From positions 1 to 64,000 of the forward strand of contig JAAYTS010000144.1 in the NCBI GenBank assembly GCA_012517995.1: DNA of 64,000 nt, given 5' to 3'. A model generated the notes under the pieces. The model did no database searches. It was not told the DNA's origin and saw only the letters and a list, made by a program, of their open reading frames with translations. Origin of the DNA: Clostridium sp. GTDB lineage: Bacteria; Bacillota; Clostridia; Acetivibrionales; Acetivibrionaceae. Of the stretch, positions 18,057 to 27,609 are shown one piece after another (the first letter of the stretch is position 1; every line of letters starts with the position of its first letter). The position numbers and the translations under genes are program-made.

Positions 18057-19553
18057 CTATTTCAAATTAGTACCTCTATTAAGGGTAAAACTAAACTTTG
18101 TACCTTTTCCCAATTCACTTTCAACCCAAATCTCTTGTTTGTGCTCTTGTATTATATTTTTTACAATAGCAAGCCCTAATCCTGTTCCCTTTTTTTCTAT
18201 ACCTCTTGATTTGTCAGACTTATAAAACCTTTCCCATATTAAATCAATCTCTTCTTTACTTATCCCGATTCCATTATCTTCGACAGACACTAAGATTCTG
18301 TCTTTGTAGTACTTTGTAGCTAGAATTATTTTTCCTCCTTCTGCTACAAATTTTACTGAATTATAAATAAGGTTTAATATAATTCTTTCAATAGAATCTA
18401 CATCCCCCTCTGCAAACATATCTTCCTTCTCAAAATTAGCTTGAACAAAAATATTCTTTTGTATTATATGACTTTGCATTTTTATAATACTTCTTCTAAT
18501 AAGTTCATTAATATTAAAACTTATCAAGTGTAATTCCATCTCTCCTGACTCCATTCTTGCTAAATCAAGAAGGTCTGTTGTAAGCCTGTTTAACCTCATT
18601 GTCTCTTCTTTTACAATATTGAGATAATCACGGTGTTTTTCTTCTGGAATTGTACCATCTAATATTCCCTCTACAAACCCGCGTATAGATGTCATTGGAG
18701 TTCTGAGTTCATGAGATACATTAGCAATAAAACCTCTTCTCATTTCTTCAATTTTCTCTAAGGCATTTGCCATATTGTTAAAACTGTCCGCCAATTCACC
18801 AATTTCATCACTTGATGCTATATCAAGCCGTTTTCCAAATTCCCCGCTTGCAATAAGTTTTGCTGCCTCATTAATTTTTTTAAGCGGGCTAGACAGTCTT
18901 AATGAAAATATATATATAAGAATTACAGATATGATAACTGAAACAATTACCGAGAAAATAAAAAAATTAAAAACAACAGTCCTTGCACGTTCAACTTCAG
19001 GAATAGGAGTGTGAAGATAAACAGCCAATACAACTTCCCCGTCAATTTTTAGGGGTCTTGCAATTGTCAGCCAGGAAACACCCGTCTCTTTAAATAAACC
19101 AAAAAAATCTCCTCTTTCCCTGATGTAGTCCTCATCTCCCTGCATAACTCTGCTATACTGCCTCTCGTCAGGCAATCTAAATATTCCCCCATCAAAGAGT
19201 TTGCTGATTATTTTATCTCCTAGCCTGTCTGTTCCCTCACTCTCAAGGATTTTCCCATCAGGAGCCACAATCCATATAATTGAATCTGTATTATAGCTAA
19301 AAGTTTTTAGAAGTTCTTCAAAATAATATCTATGCAATCTTTGTATCGCTATATTGCCAGTTTTTGAATCCTCATTTACATAAATTAAATAGTTATTTAT
19401 AATGTTGGCACTCTCATTTAATTCGTATTCTTTTTCCTGGGAAACAAAATTACCTAAAAAAATGTACAGCATTACACCTGTTATGGATGTGCTTATGAGC
19501 AAAATAACTATAAAAATCACAACTATCTTGCTAAATAATGTTTTTAACATCAT
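18057..19553 (-). CDS. Sensor histidine kinase (HAMP-HisKA-HATPase)
   Basis: FIANVSHELRTPMTSIRGFVEGILDG, GTGLGLAIVKNI; HAMP. Confidence 0.95.
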   Translation of the reverse strand: MMLKTLFSKIVVIFIVILLISTSITGVMLYIFLGNFVSQEKEYELNESANIINNYLIYVNEDSKTGNIAIQRLHRYYFEELLKTFSYNTDSIIWIVAPDGKILESEGTDRLGDKIISKLFDGGIFRLPDERQYSRVMQGDEDYIRERGDFFGLFKETGVSWLTIARPLKIDGEVVLAVYLHTPIPEVERARTVVFNFFIFSVIVSVIISVILIYIFSLRLSSPLKKINEAAKLIASGEFGKRLDIASSDEIGELADSFNNMANALEKIEEMRRGFIANVSHELRTPMTSIRGFVEGILDGTIPEEKHRDYLNIVKEETMRLNRLTTDLLDLARMESGEMELHLISFNINELIRRSIIKMQSHIIQKNIFVQANFEKEDMFAEGDVDSIERIILNLIYNSVKFVAEGGKIILATKYYKDRILVSVEDNGIGISKEEIDLIWERFYKSDKSRGIEKKGTGLGLAIVKNIIQEHKQEIWVESELGKGTKFSFTLNRGTNLK

Positions 19554-20236
19554 TTCACCTCAAATTTATATCCCACACCCCATACAGTTTTTAGCTGCCA
19601 GTTTTGACCTTCCTGGTCAATTTTTTCTCTAATTCTTTTTATATGAACATCTACCGTCCTTGAATCTCCATAAAAATCAAATCCCCATACATGCTCTAAA
19701 AGTTGCTCCCTAGTAAAAACCTTATTAGGATGTGATGCCAAAAAGAAAAGCAGTTCCAGCTCTTTTGGTGGAAGTTCCAGTTCTTTATCATATATTTTAA
19801 GGGTATAGTTTGATTTGTTTATAACAAAGTTTGGATATACCACCTCTTTTGAATCTATTTCTTTATTATTATACCTTCTTAATATAGCCTTTAATCTTGC
19901 AACCAGCTCTTTTGGTTCAAAAGGCTTAACTAAATAGTCATCTGCACCAAGTTCTAAGCCTAACACCTTGTCAAATGTCTCTCCTTTAGCTGACAGCATA
20001 ATTATGGGAATGTTACTTATTTTTCTTATTTCACGGCATACCTGCCATCCATCTGCTCCCGGAAGCATAATATCTAATACCACTATATTAGGTGCATAGC
20101 TTTTAAAAACATCCATAGCTTTAATTCCATCATAAACTGTAGTAACTTGGAATCCTTCTTTTTCCATATACAATTTTATAAGTTCGCATATATTAACATC
20201 ATCATCAATTACAAGTACCTTTGTTTTGCTATGCAT
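19550..20236 (-). CDS. OmpR/PhoB-family response regulator
   Basis: VLVIDDDVNICELIKLYMEKEGF, VLDIMLPGADGWQVCREIR, winged helix EQLLEHVWGFDFYGDSRTVDVHIKRIREKI. Confidence 0.96.
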   Translation of the reverse strand: MHSKTKVLVIDDDVNICELIKLYMEKEGFQVTTVYDGIKAMDVFKSYAPNIVVLDIMLPGADGWQVCREIRKISNIPIIMLSAKGETFDKVLGLELGADDYLVKPFEPKELVARLKAILRRYNNKEIDSKEVVYPNFVINKSNYTLKIYDKELELPPKELELLFFLASHPNKVFTREQLLEHVWGFDFYGDSRTVDVHIKRIREKIDQEGQNWQLKTVWGVGYKFEVK

Positions 20237-20271
20237 TAGCTCACCCCGCTATATAAATAATGATACTTAAT

Positions 20272-20463
20272 TTAATTGAGAATTTCTGTACGAGCAGGCA
20301 AACTGTTCAACACAATATTTTGTATTTTTATTTCTTCCTGCATTTTTTTCTGTTCTTCTTTTAATTCACTAACAGCAACACTAAGTTTTTCATTCTCTTC
20401 AATTAAAATTTGTATCATTTTCTTAAGTTCATTTAGTGTAGTTTTTTCTTGTTGTTTCATCAT
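20272..20463 (-). CDS. Short coiled-coil hypothetical protein
   Basis: MKQQEKTTLNELKKMIQILIEENEKLSVAVSELKEEQKKMQEEI; SD-like GGGGGG upstream. Confidence 0.5.
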   Translation of the reverse strand: MMKQQEKTTLNELKKMIQILIEENEKLSVAVSELKEEQKKMQEEIKIQNIVLNSLPARTEILN

Positions 20464-20771
20464 TGTAACCCCCCAACGCATAAGTAGATATAACTTATAC
20501 TTTCTATGTTAATATAACACTTAGTTTGAATAATACTACAACAAAAAAGTTTTGTAAATACATTTATTATTATTATACCACAAATTACTTCAATAAATCT
20601 TATTTTATGAATATAGAAAAAACCCATTTAAAAATCAATTTATTTTTATATTTTTGCTTTTAATTCATGCCTTTATATGATGGTAAAACAGTAGATTTTA
20701 TATTGACTTAAAACTTTTATTGTGTTATTTTTAACATTGGACTAAAAATAAATTTTAGGGGGTGTTTAGGT

Positions 20772-21158
20772 GTGATAGATATGGAAACTTTAAAATTTGC
20801 TTTTACCATAACTCTTATAGGAATAACCATTGTTTTTTTATCTCTAATAGCTCTATGTGTATTGATGAGTCTTTTTCCACTACTTAATTATGAATGGAAA
20901 AAATCATCTGATACCGATAAGGGAGGTTCTGATGATTCTTCTTACTTAGAAATTGAAGAAGATGATGATTTTCATAATGATTCTTCTGATAATTCATCTA
21001 ACAGTTCTTTAATTGCTCTACTAACAGCTGCTGCCACGGCATATATGGGGAGCAGTTCAGATGTAAAGGTAAGGGTTACCTCTTTTAAACGTATTCCTCA
21101 AACCTCTCCAGTTTGGAATACAGTAGGCAGAAGCGAGTATATATCAAATAAATTATAG
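20772..21158 (+). CDS. Sodium pump decarboxylase gamma subunit (OadG family)
   Basis: Single N-terminal TM FTITLIGITIVFLSLIALCVLMSLFPLL then acidic linker; followed by OadB. Confidence 0.75.
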   Translation: MIDMETLKFAFTITLIGITIVFLSLIALCVLMSLFPLLNYEWKKSSDTDKGGSDDSSYLEIEEDDDFHNDSSDNSSNSSLIALLTAAATAYMGSSSDVKVRVTSFKRIPQTSPVWNTVGRSEYISNKL

Positions 21159-21240
21159 TTTTAAAAAGTATAATTTATTATGAAAGATTTATAAAAAATC
21201 TAAAAGGAAAATAAAAGTAATAAAAAAAGGATGAATACAC

Positions 21241-22419
21241 ATGTTAAACGACTTTATAAATATAATAGGTGATATTATATCAAAATCTGGATTTGTAATA
21301 GGGGAATACAGACACTTTATAATGATTTTTATATCATGCGTATTGTTTTACCTTGCTATAGCCAAGGAGTATGAACCGCTTTTGCTGCTTCCCATAGCTT
21401 TTGGTATGCTTTTAACCAATTTGCCTGGTGCAAATTTATACCATCCGGAGCTTTTTATTACCGAAAGCGGCAAAGTTGATATAATTGAAATTTTCAATAA
21501 TGGAGGACTTTTGGACTTTTTATATTTAGGAGTTAAATTTGGAGTCTATCCCCCTCTTATATTTTTAGGTATAGGGGCAATGACTGATTTTGGTCCTCTT
21601 TTATCAAATCCAAAAAGTATACTTCTTGGTGCAGCATCTCAAATTGGTATTTTCATAACATTTATTTGTGCCCTGCTACTTGGATTTAGTCAAGAAGTTG
21701 CTGCAGCAATAGCAATTATAGGGGGAGCTGACGGTCCTACAGCAATATATGTAACATCCCAGTTAGCTCCTAAAATGTTAGGTCCTATAGCTATAGCTGC
21801 ATATTCATACATGGCTTTGGTTCCTATGATTCAGCCTCCTATTATGAAATTGTTTACAACCAAAAAAGAAAGAGAAACTGTAATGGGTCAGCTAAGAAAG
21901 GTGTCTAAACGGGAAAAAATTGCATTCCCTATAGTTGTTACAATCCTTATATGCTTATTCCTTCCAGATGCTGCTCCTCTTGTAGGTATGCTTATGCTTG
22001 GTAATTTATTTAGAGAAAGTGGCGTTGTTGAAAGAATAAGTAAAACAGCTGAAAATGAATTAATAAATATTATAACTATATTCTTAGGTCTTTCTGTAGG
22101 TGCTACTGCTACAGCTGAAAACTTTTTAAACCGTCAGACATTATTTATTCTTTTCCTAGGTCTGGCTGCTTTCTCCTTAAGTACAGCAACTGGTGTGTTT
22201 TTTGGTAAGATTATGTACTATGCTACTGGAGGTAAAGTTAACCCTCTTATTGGTTCTGCCGGGGTATCTGCAGTTCCAATGTCAGCAAGGGTATCACAGA
22301 AAGTGGCTTCAGAAGCAAATCCTGGAAACTTCATACTTATGCATGCAATGGGACCTAATATAGCAGGTGTAATTGGTTCTGCAGTGGCTGCCGGAGTTCT
22401 CTTAGCTGTTTTCAGATAG
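21241..22419 (+). CDS. Sodium ion-translocating decarboxylase beta subunit (OadB family)
   Basis: [63 protein letters not shown]. Confidence 0.94.
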   Translation: MLNDFINIIGDIISKSGFVIGEYRHFIMIFISCVLFYLAIAKEYEPLLLLPIAFGMLLTNLPGANLYHPELFITESGKVDIIEIFNNGGLLDFLYLGVKFGVYPPLIFLGIGAMTDFGPLLSNPKSILLGAASQIGIFITFICALLLGFSQEVAAAIAIIGGADGPTAIYVTSQLAPKMLGPIAIAAYSYMALVPMIQPPIMKLFTTKKERETVMGQLRKVSKREKIAFPIVVTILICLFLPDAAPLVGMLMLGNLFRESGVVERISKTAENELINIITIFLGLSVGATATAENFLNRQTLFILFLGLAAFSLSTATGVFFGKIMYYATGGKVNPLIGSAGVSAVPMSARVSQKVASEANPGNFILMHAMGPNIAGVIGSAVAAGVLLAVFR

Positions 22420-22440
22420 TAAGAATGTATTAATTAAGTG

Positions 22441-22481
22441 AAAAAATCACCTTTTTATTATTAGCAAAAAGGTGATTTTTT
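22441..22481. terminator. Bidirectional intrinsic terminator between oadB and eda
   Basis: aaaaaatcaccttttt attattagc aaaaaggtgattttttt. Confidence 0.85.
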
Positions 22482-22511
22482 TATATTATTTTTTATATTT
22501 TCAGAGGACAT

Positions 22512-23153
22512 CTATAAACTGGTTATTATTTCCACATATTTTTTAGCTTCCTCTGTTATAGCATTATAATTGCCTTCTTTAATAAAACGTGGATTTACTA
22601 AATTATTCCCTACACCTATTCCAAAGGCTCCTGATCTTAGAAAACCATAAGCATTATTTAAATCTATTCCTCCTACTGCAAACAAAAACTGATCATTAAA
22701 AGGACTTTTAATTTGTTTAAAATAGTCTTGCCCAACTGATACCGCCGGAAATATATTAATAAAATCAACTCCGCTTTCTTTGGCAGATATTATATTTGTA
22801 GGCGTTAGTGCTCCTGCAATACAGGCCTTGTCAACTCCTTTAATCTCTTTTATTAAATCTTCATCTGAATGTATACAGCTGATAAATTGTGCCCCTGCAA
22901 CAGCTGCATTATGAACCTGCGCACTATTCATTACAGTACCTGCACCACATATAATCTTTCCACCCATACTGCTTTTTCTTATTTTGGTAATACTTTTTAA
23001 AGAATCTTCATTTTGAAGTGTTATCTCCACCACCCTTATTCCCCCATTATAAAGGGCTTTCACTGTATCCTCAATATACAAACTTCCTACACCCTTTACA
23101 ATTGCAATCATTCTGTACTGCTTAATCCATTCAACTATTTTTTCTTTTATCAT
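22512..23153 (-). CDS. eda: 2-dehydro-3-deoxy-6-phosphogluconate aldolase / 4-hydroxy-2-oxoglutarate aldolase
   Basis: VEITLQNEDSLKSI, ICGAGTVMNSAQVHNAAVAGAQFI, FAVGGIDLNNAYGFLRSGAFGIGVG. Confidence 0.88.
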   Translation of the reverse strand: MIKEKIVEWIKQYRMIAIVKGVGSLYIEDTVKALYNGGIRVVEITLQNEDSLKSITKIRKSSMGGKIICGAGTVMNSAQVHNAAVAGAQFISCIHSDEDLIKEIKGVDKACIAGALTPTNIISAKESGVDFINIFPAVSVGQDYFKQIKSPFNDQFLFAVGGIDLNNAYGFLRSGAFGIGVGNNLVNPRFIKEGNYNAITEEAKKYVEIITSL

Positions 23154-23288
23154 GCTATCACCTCATAAGTAAGTATTTTTTTGCCTTTATAATAAAATTT
23201 TATATTAAAAAATTTTACTTAAGTCTTTCACTATACATTATTGCATATTATTATACATTATTACATATTGACGTCAAACCATCATTTT

Positions 23289-23723
23289 CTATTTTTCTGT
23301 ACACTTTTCGCAATAACCATAAAATTTAACTTTATGGTCTGTTACTTTGAACTTGTTCTTTTTTAGAATCTGCTCCTCTAGATTATCCAATAAATCTTCT
23401 TGAACTTCAAATATTTTGTTGCATCCTATACAAATAAGATGGTGGTGACGGTGGTCTTCTTTTTGATTATTAAGTTCATATCTGGTTAACCCATCATCTA
23501 AATTTAGCTTGTCAACAAGACCCATGTCATCTAAAAGAAGAAGTGTTCTATAGACTGTTGCAAGACCTATTTCAGGTTGTTTTTTTTTAACAAGATCATA
23601 AATTTCTTCTGGGCTAAGATGTTCACCATCATGTTTTATTATTATATCCAAAACTGCCTGTCTTTGAGGTGTGAGTTTATATCCCCGTTCTCTTAACAAT
23701 TTTTTAAAATCAATAGAATCCAT
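23289..23723 (-). CDS. fur: Fur-family transcriptional regulator (ferric uptake regulator type)
   Basis: KLTPQRQAVLDIII, GLATVYRTL, HHHLICIGCNKIFEVQEDLLDNLEEQI, GYCEKC. Confidence 0.9.
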   Translation of the reverse strand: MDSIDFKKLLRERGYKLTPQRQAVLDIIIKHDGEHLSPEEIYDLVKKKQPEIGLATVYRTLLLLDDMGLVDKLNLDDGLTRYELNNQKEDHRHHHLICIGCNKIFEVQEDLLDNLEEQILKKNKFKVTDHKVKFYGYCEKCTEK

Positions 23724-23982
23724 GTTTTTATATCACTCCTAATAAAAACTTATAGCAGCTTTGCTATTTTAATTATTATACACCTTTATTCCTTCCTTAA
23801 AACTATTATAAATTAATATTTAAAGGTATGCAATTTTTTCTATGCATATATTTTTAAATCTGCTATAATAAAATAGATATTCACATTAAAAAATACTAAA
23901 TCTACTTAAAATGAATGTTTTTATAATGTGTAAATATTTATTTAACTACTATAAAATATTTTATTAAAGGAACTGATTGCAA

Positions 23983-25188
23983 ATGAAATATGTATTAATT
24001 TTAGGGGACGGTATGTCAGATTACCCTTTAGAACAATTAAATAATAAAACACCTTTGCAGTGTGCTAAAAAGCCCAATATTGATTTTTTGGCTCAAAATG
24101 CTGAAGTAGGAATGGTTAAAACAGTACCCCAGGGTTTGCCCCCTGGAAGTGATGTGGCTAACCTTTCAGTTATGGGATATGACCCGAAAATATATTATAC
24201 AGGTAGATCACCTTTAGAAGCAGTCAGTATGGGGCTTAAATTATCTGATACTGATGTGACATTAAGATGTAATTTGGTGACTCTTTCTGATGAAGAACAG
24301 TATGAAAATAAAGTAATGGTAGACTATAGCGCTGATGAAATAAGTTCTGAAGAGTCTAAAATATTAATAGAAGAAATAAATAAACATTTTAAAACAGATA
24401 AAATATCCTTTTACTCTGGAATAAGCTATAGGCACTGTATGGTATGGGGTAATGGTCTGACAAAATTAAATTTAACACCCCCCCATGATATATTAGAAAA
24501 GAAGATAGGCAGCTACCTTCCAGATAACAAAATGATTTTGGATATGATGGTTAAAAGCTATGACATATTAAAAGACCATCCAGTAAATAAAGAAAGAGTC
24601 TCTAAAGGACTTAATGCTGCCAATTCAATTTGGCTATGGGGGGAAGGCAAAAAACCTAATATCCCTAAATTTTATGATATGTATAAAATTCAAGGCTCTG
24701 TTGTATCCGCTGTTGACCTTGTTAAAGGAATAGGAATTTTAGCTGGTCTAAACAGTGTAGAAGTGGAAGGTGCTACAGGCAATATTCACACAAATTTTAA
24801 AGGTAAAGCTTTGGCAGCACTAGAACAACTAGAATCAGGATGTGATTTTGTATACCTGCATATTGAAGCACCCGATGAATGTGGGCATAGGTATGAAATA
24901 GAAAATAAAGTAAGATCTATAGAGTTAATAGATGAACAGGTTGTTGGTACAATTTTAAAAGGACTCCAAAAATATGAGGACTATAAAATTTTGATTCTTC
25001 CTGATCATCCTACTCCATTATCACTTAGAACTCATACTTCAGAACCTGTGCCATATTTGCTTTATCAAAAATCCTCAAATAAAGATTCTGGCTTAACAGG
25101 ATATGATGAGTTGCAGGCAAAAAGCACAAATGTTTTTATTGATGAAGGTCATAAACTTATGAAACATTTTATTTTAGATGATAAATAG
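23983..25188 (+). CDS. apgM: Cofactor-independent phosphoglycerate mutase (archaeal-type ApgM)
   Basis: MKYVLILGDGMSDYPLEQLNNKTPLQCAKKPNID, LPPGSDVANLSVMGYDP, HIEAPDECGH, LPDHPTP. Confidence 0.93.
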   Translation: MKYVLILGDGMSDYPLEQLNNKTPLQCAKKPNIDFLAQNAEVGMVKTVPQGLPPGSDVANLSVMGYDPKIYYTGRSPLEAVSMGLKLSDTDVTLRCNLVTLSDEEQYENKVMVDYSADEISSEESKILIEEINKHFKTDKISFYSGISYRHCMVWGNGLTKLNLTPPHDILEKKIGSYLPDNKMILDMMVKSYDILKDHPVNKERVSKGLNAANSIWLWGEGKKPNIPKFYDMYKIQGSVVSAVDLVKGIGILAGLNSVEVEGATGNIHTNFKGKALAALEQLESGCDFVYLHIEAPDECGHRYEIENKVRSIELIDEQVVGTILKGLQKYEDYKILILPDHPTPLSLRTHTSEPVPYLLYQKSSNKDSGLTGYDELQAKSTNVFIDEGHKLMKHFILDDK

Positions 25189-25205
25189 GGAATGTAAATA
25201 ATAAG

Positions 25206-25261
25206 AGCCTTGCCAATTGTTGGGGTTTTGCACATAGATTTTTCAGTAACTGGCAAGGCTT
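25206..25261. terminator. Likely bidirectional terminator between apgM and the recombinase
   Basis: AGCCTTGCCA...TGGCAAGGCT inverted repeat with long loop. Confidence 0.5.
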
Positions 25262-25277
25262 ATTTGTTTGTCAAATT

Positions 25278-26771
25278 TTAGAAATCATATTCTATTATAA
25301 CAGCTCCATTTTCTTTTATGTTCTTTTTTTCCTCATCTGAAATATTTAAATCCCACAATTTTTCACTATATTCTTCTCCTTTTTCAAAAACCACTATTTT
25401 ATTTATAACTAGTTTTGCAATTTTATGAGTAATTCCCTTTTTGCAAATATTATTTTTTATAGATTCTAAAAAATTATTTATATCTTTAATTTCAAAATTT
25501 CTTTTCTCTATACTTTCAATTTCTTTTTTTAAAACTAAAATATTTTTCTCTATTTTTTCATTGATTCTTAAAAATAATTCTTCAGATATTTTACCTTCAA
25601 GCCTGTCTTGATAAATTATTTCCTGCTGCCTTTTTTTATATTCAATTTGTTTTTTTATTGTATCAATTAAAGCATCTTTTTTATTATTTCCCCATTTTTC
25701 CCTGGAAATTATTTTTATTACATCTTTATTTTTGAAAAAAATAATTAAATCATTTAATATAATTTCAGCCAAATCCCTTTCACATATATGATGACTGGTG
25801 CATGAAGATTTACCCAACTTACTGTAACTGCTGCAAATGTAGCCCATAGGTCTTTCCTTTCGCTTTCTGGCATACATTAGGCTTCCACATCCTCCGCAGT
25901 ACAATAATCCCTTAAATGTATGTAATTCGCCCTTGTGAGGACTTAATATTTTATTCCTTCTTTTTCTAATCTCCTGTATTTTTTCATACTCCTGCCTTTT
26001 TATAATTGGCTCATGAGTGTTTTTTGTTATTATCCATTTATCCTCTGGAAGCCTTCTTATCTTTTTACTTTTAAAACTTATCTTCTCACTTACCCCTTGT
26101 ACAGTATCACCTGCATAAACTCTGCTGCAAATAATCCTTCTAATAGTTGTAGCATTCCAAGCCCCCCCACCTGGTGAAGGACATCCCTCTTTGTTTAAAA
26201 AATTTGCTATATAAGAGTATCCATAACCCTCCCCATAAAGGCTGTATATTTTTTTAACCACCACCGCCTCATCCCTTTTTATAATAAGTTTATTTTTATG
26301 GGAGGGGGATTTTTCATAACCATATGGTGCCTTTCCAATATACTCACCTTTTTCAATTTTAAATCTTAGACTTGCCCTGATTTTTCTAGAAATATCTTGA
26401 ATATATCGCTCATTATACCAAGTCTCAATGCCAACCGTCTCATTATCCTTTAAACTATCATATCTTCCATCAAAAGTCTTTACTCTTACTCCATTTTCTT
26501 CTAAAAAATCAAGAAATAATAGGGTTTTGGCATTATTTCTTCCTAAACGGGATAAGTCTTTTATTATAAGTAAATTAATACTTTTATTTAAAACATCTTC
26601 TTTTAAGGCTTCTATCCCATCTCTTTCAAAACCCGCCCCGGATACATTATCATCTATGTAAATCCTCTTTATATCTCCTAAATTATTGGTTTTTACATAT
26701 TCTATGAGCAGATCTCTTTGAGTCTCAATAGTCTCATAATTCTCTTCCCTATCGTCTCTGCTCTCCCTCAC
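25278..26771 (-). CDS. Large serine recombinase; N-terminus appears frameshifted (conserved KTAIY lies upstream, in frame, without a canonical start)
   Basis: YVRESRDDREENYETIETQRDLL, IIKDLSRLGRN, Recombinase domain GKAPYGYEKSP, zinc-ribbon CGGCGSLMYARKRKERPMGYICSSY; only GTG at 26771 initiates this frame. Confidence 0.88.
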   Translation of the reverse strand: MRESRDDREENYETIETQRDLLIEYVKTNNLGDIKRIYIDDNVSGAGFERDGIEALKEDVLNKSINLLIIKDLSRLGRNNAKTLLFLDFLEENGVRVKTFDGRYDSLKDNETVGIETWYNERYIQDISRKIRASLRFKIEKGEYIGKAPYGYEKSPSHKNKLIIKRDEAVVVKKIYSLYGEGYGYSYIANFLNKEGCPSPGGGAWNATTIRRIICSRVYAGDTVQGVSEKISFKSKKIRRLPEDKWIITKNTHEPIIKRQEYEKIQEIRKRRNKILSPHKGELHTFKGLLYCGGCGSLMYARKRKERPMGYICSSYSKLGKSSCTSHHICERDLAEIILNDLIIFFKNKDVIKIISREKWGNNKKDALIDTIKKQIEYKKRQQEIIYQDRLEGKISEELFLRINEKIEKNILVLKKEIESIEKRNFEIKDINNFLESIKNNICKKGITHKIAKLVINKIVVFEKGEEYSEKLWDLNISDEEKKNIKENGAVIIEYDF

Positions 26772-26984
26772 ATAAATAGCAGTTTTATAAAATTCACATA
26801 TAATTGCCTCACTCCATTAACAACCTTATTAATTTTTTAATGATAATTTCCCATTTTTCATTTTTATATTTGTATTTTTTTATAACAATTTTAGATTTTA
26901 ATTTTTTAAATTTCATAAATACCATTTTAAACTATATGCTTTTCTAATTATTAATATATGCATTAAGTTTAAGGCATAAAAATT

Positions 26985-27006
26985 GTCCTTAAATTAAATT
27001 AAGAAC
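26985..27006 (-). terminator. Probable intrinsic terminator of ygfA
   Basis: Minus GTTCTTAATTTAATTTAAGGAC followed by AATTTTTA. Confidence 0.5.
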
Positions 27007-27020
27007 TTATTTAAAAAACC

Positions 27021-27605
27021 CTATCTTATTATTCTTTCCTCAGTAACAATCATATCTAATGGTACATCATGTTCTTCTGTGGGTATGTGGCTGCAAATTT
27101 GAACTTCAAAGGCAATCCCCACCTTATGACATCCTTCTTTGGTATCTTTTAAAAAGGCATCATAATACCCTGCTCCATAACCAATTCTATTTCTTTTTTC
27201 ATCAAAAGCAACTCCCGGAACCACAACCATATCTATTGTTTTTCCATGAACTTTTTTAGCTGCCTCTTCTTTTGGCTCTAAAATACCATATGTACCTTTA
27301 CTTAACTGGTTTTTTATATCTGTTATTTGATAAACTTCAAGGTATCCTCTTTTTGATTGGCGGACAACTTTTGGCAAAAAAACTTTTTTCCCCATTTCAA
27401 AACATTTTTCTATTATAAATTTAGTTGAAACTTCATTGGAAAAATCCATATAAACCATAATGTTTTTACTTTCTAAAAACTCCTTTAGTACTATAATTTT
27501 ATTTGTTATGATTTTACTTTTTTCCAATACATCCTTTTCTAAAAGTTCTTTTCTAAGTTCTAATACCTTTTTTCTCATTTCTTTTTTGCTTTTCAAAAAT
27601 ACCAC
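27021..27605 (-). CDS. 5-formyltetrahydrofolate cyclo-ligase
   Basis: VVPGVAFDEKRNRIGYGAGYYDAFL; N-terminal KKEMRKKVLELRKELLEKD. Confidence 0.93.
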   Translation of the reverse strand: MVFLKSKKEMRKKVLELRKELLEKDVLEKSKIITNKIIVLKEFLESKNIMVYMDFSNEVSTKFIIEKCFEMGKKVFLPKVVRQSKRGYLEVYQITDIKNQLSKGTYGILEPKEEAAKKVHGKTIDMVVVPGVAFDEKRNRIGYGAGYYDAFLKDTKEGCHKVGIAFEVQICSHIPTEEHDVPLDMIVTEERIIR

Positions 27606-27609
27606 ATCC

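Noticed and set aside
23221-23290. CRISPR-like short repeats
   Set aside because: Only two imperfect adjacent 20-bp units, no spacers, no cas genes in the window.
23767-23781. Per/Fur-box-like TTTTAATTATTATAC upstream of fur
   Set aside because: Close to the PerR consensus but lies in a very AT-rich stretch where such matches occur by chance; regulator itself looks like Fur rather than PerR.
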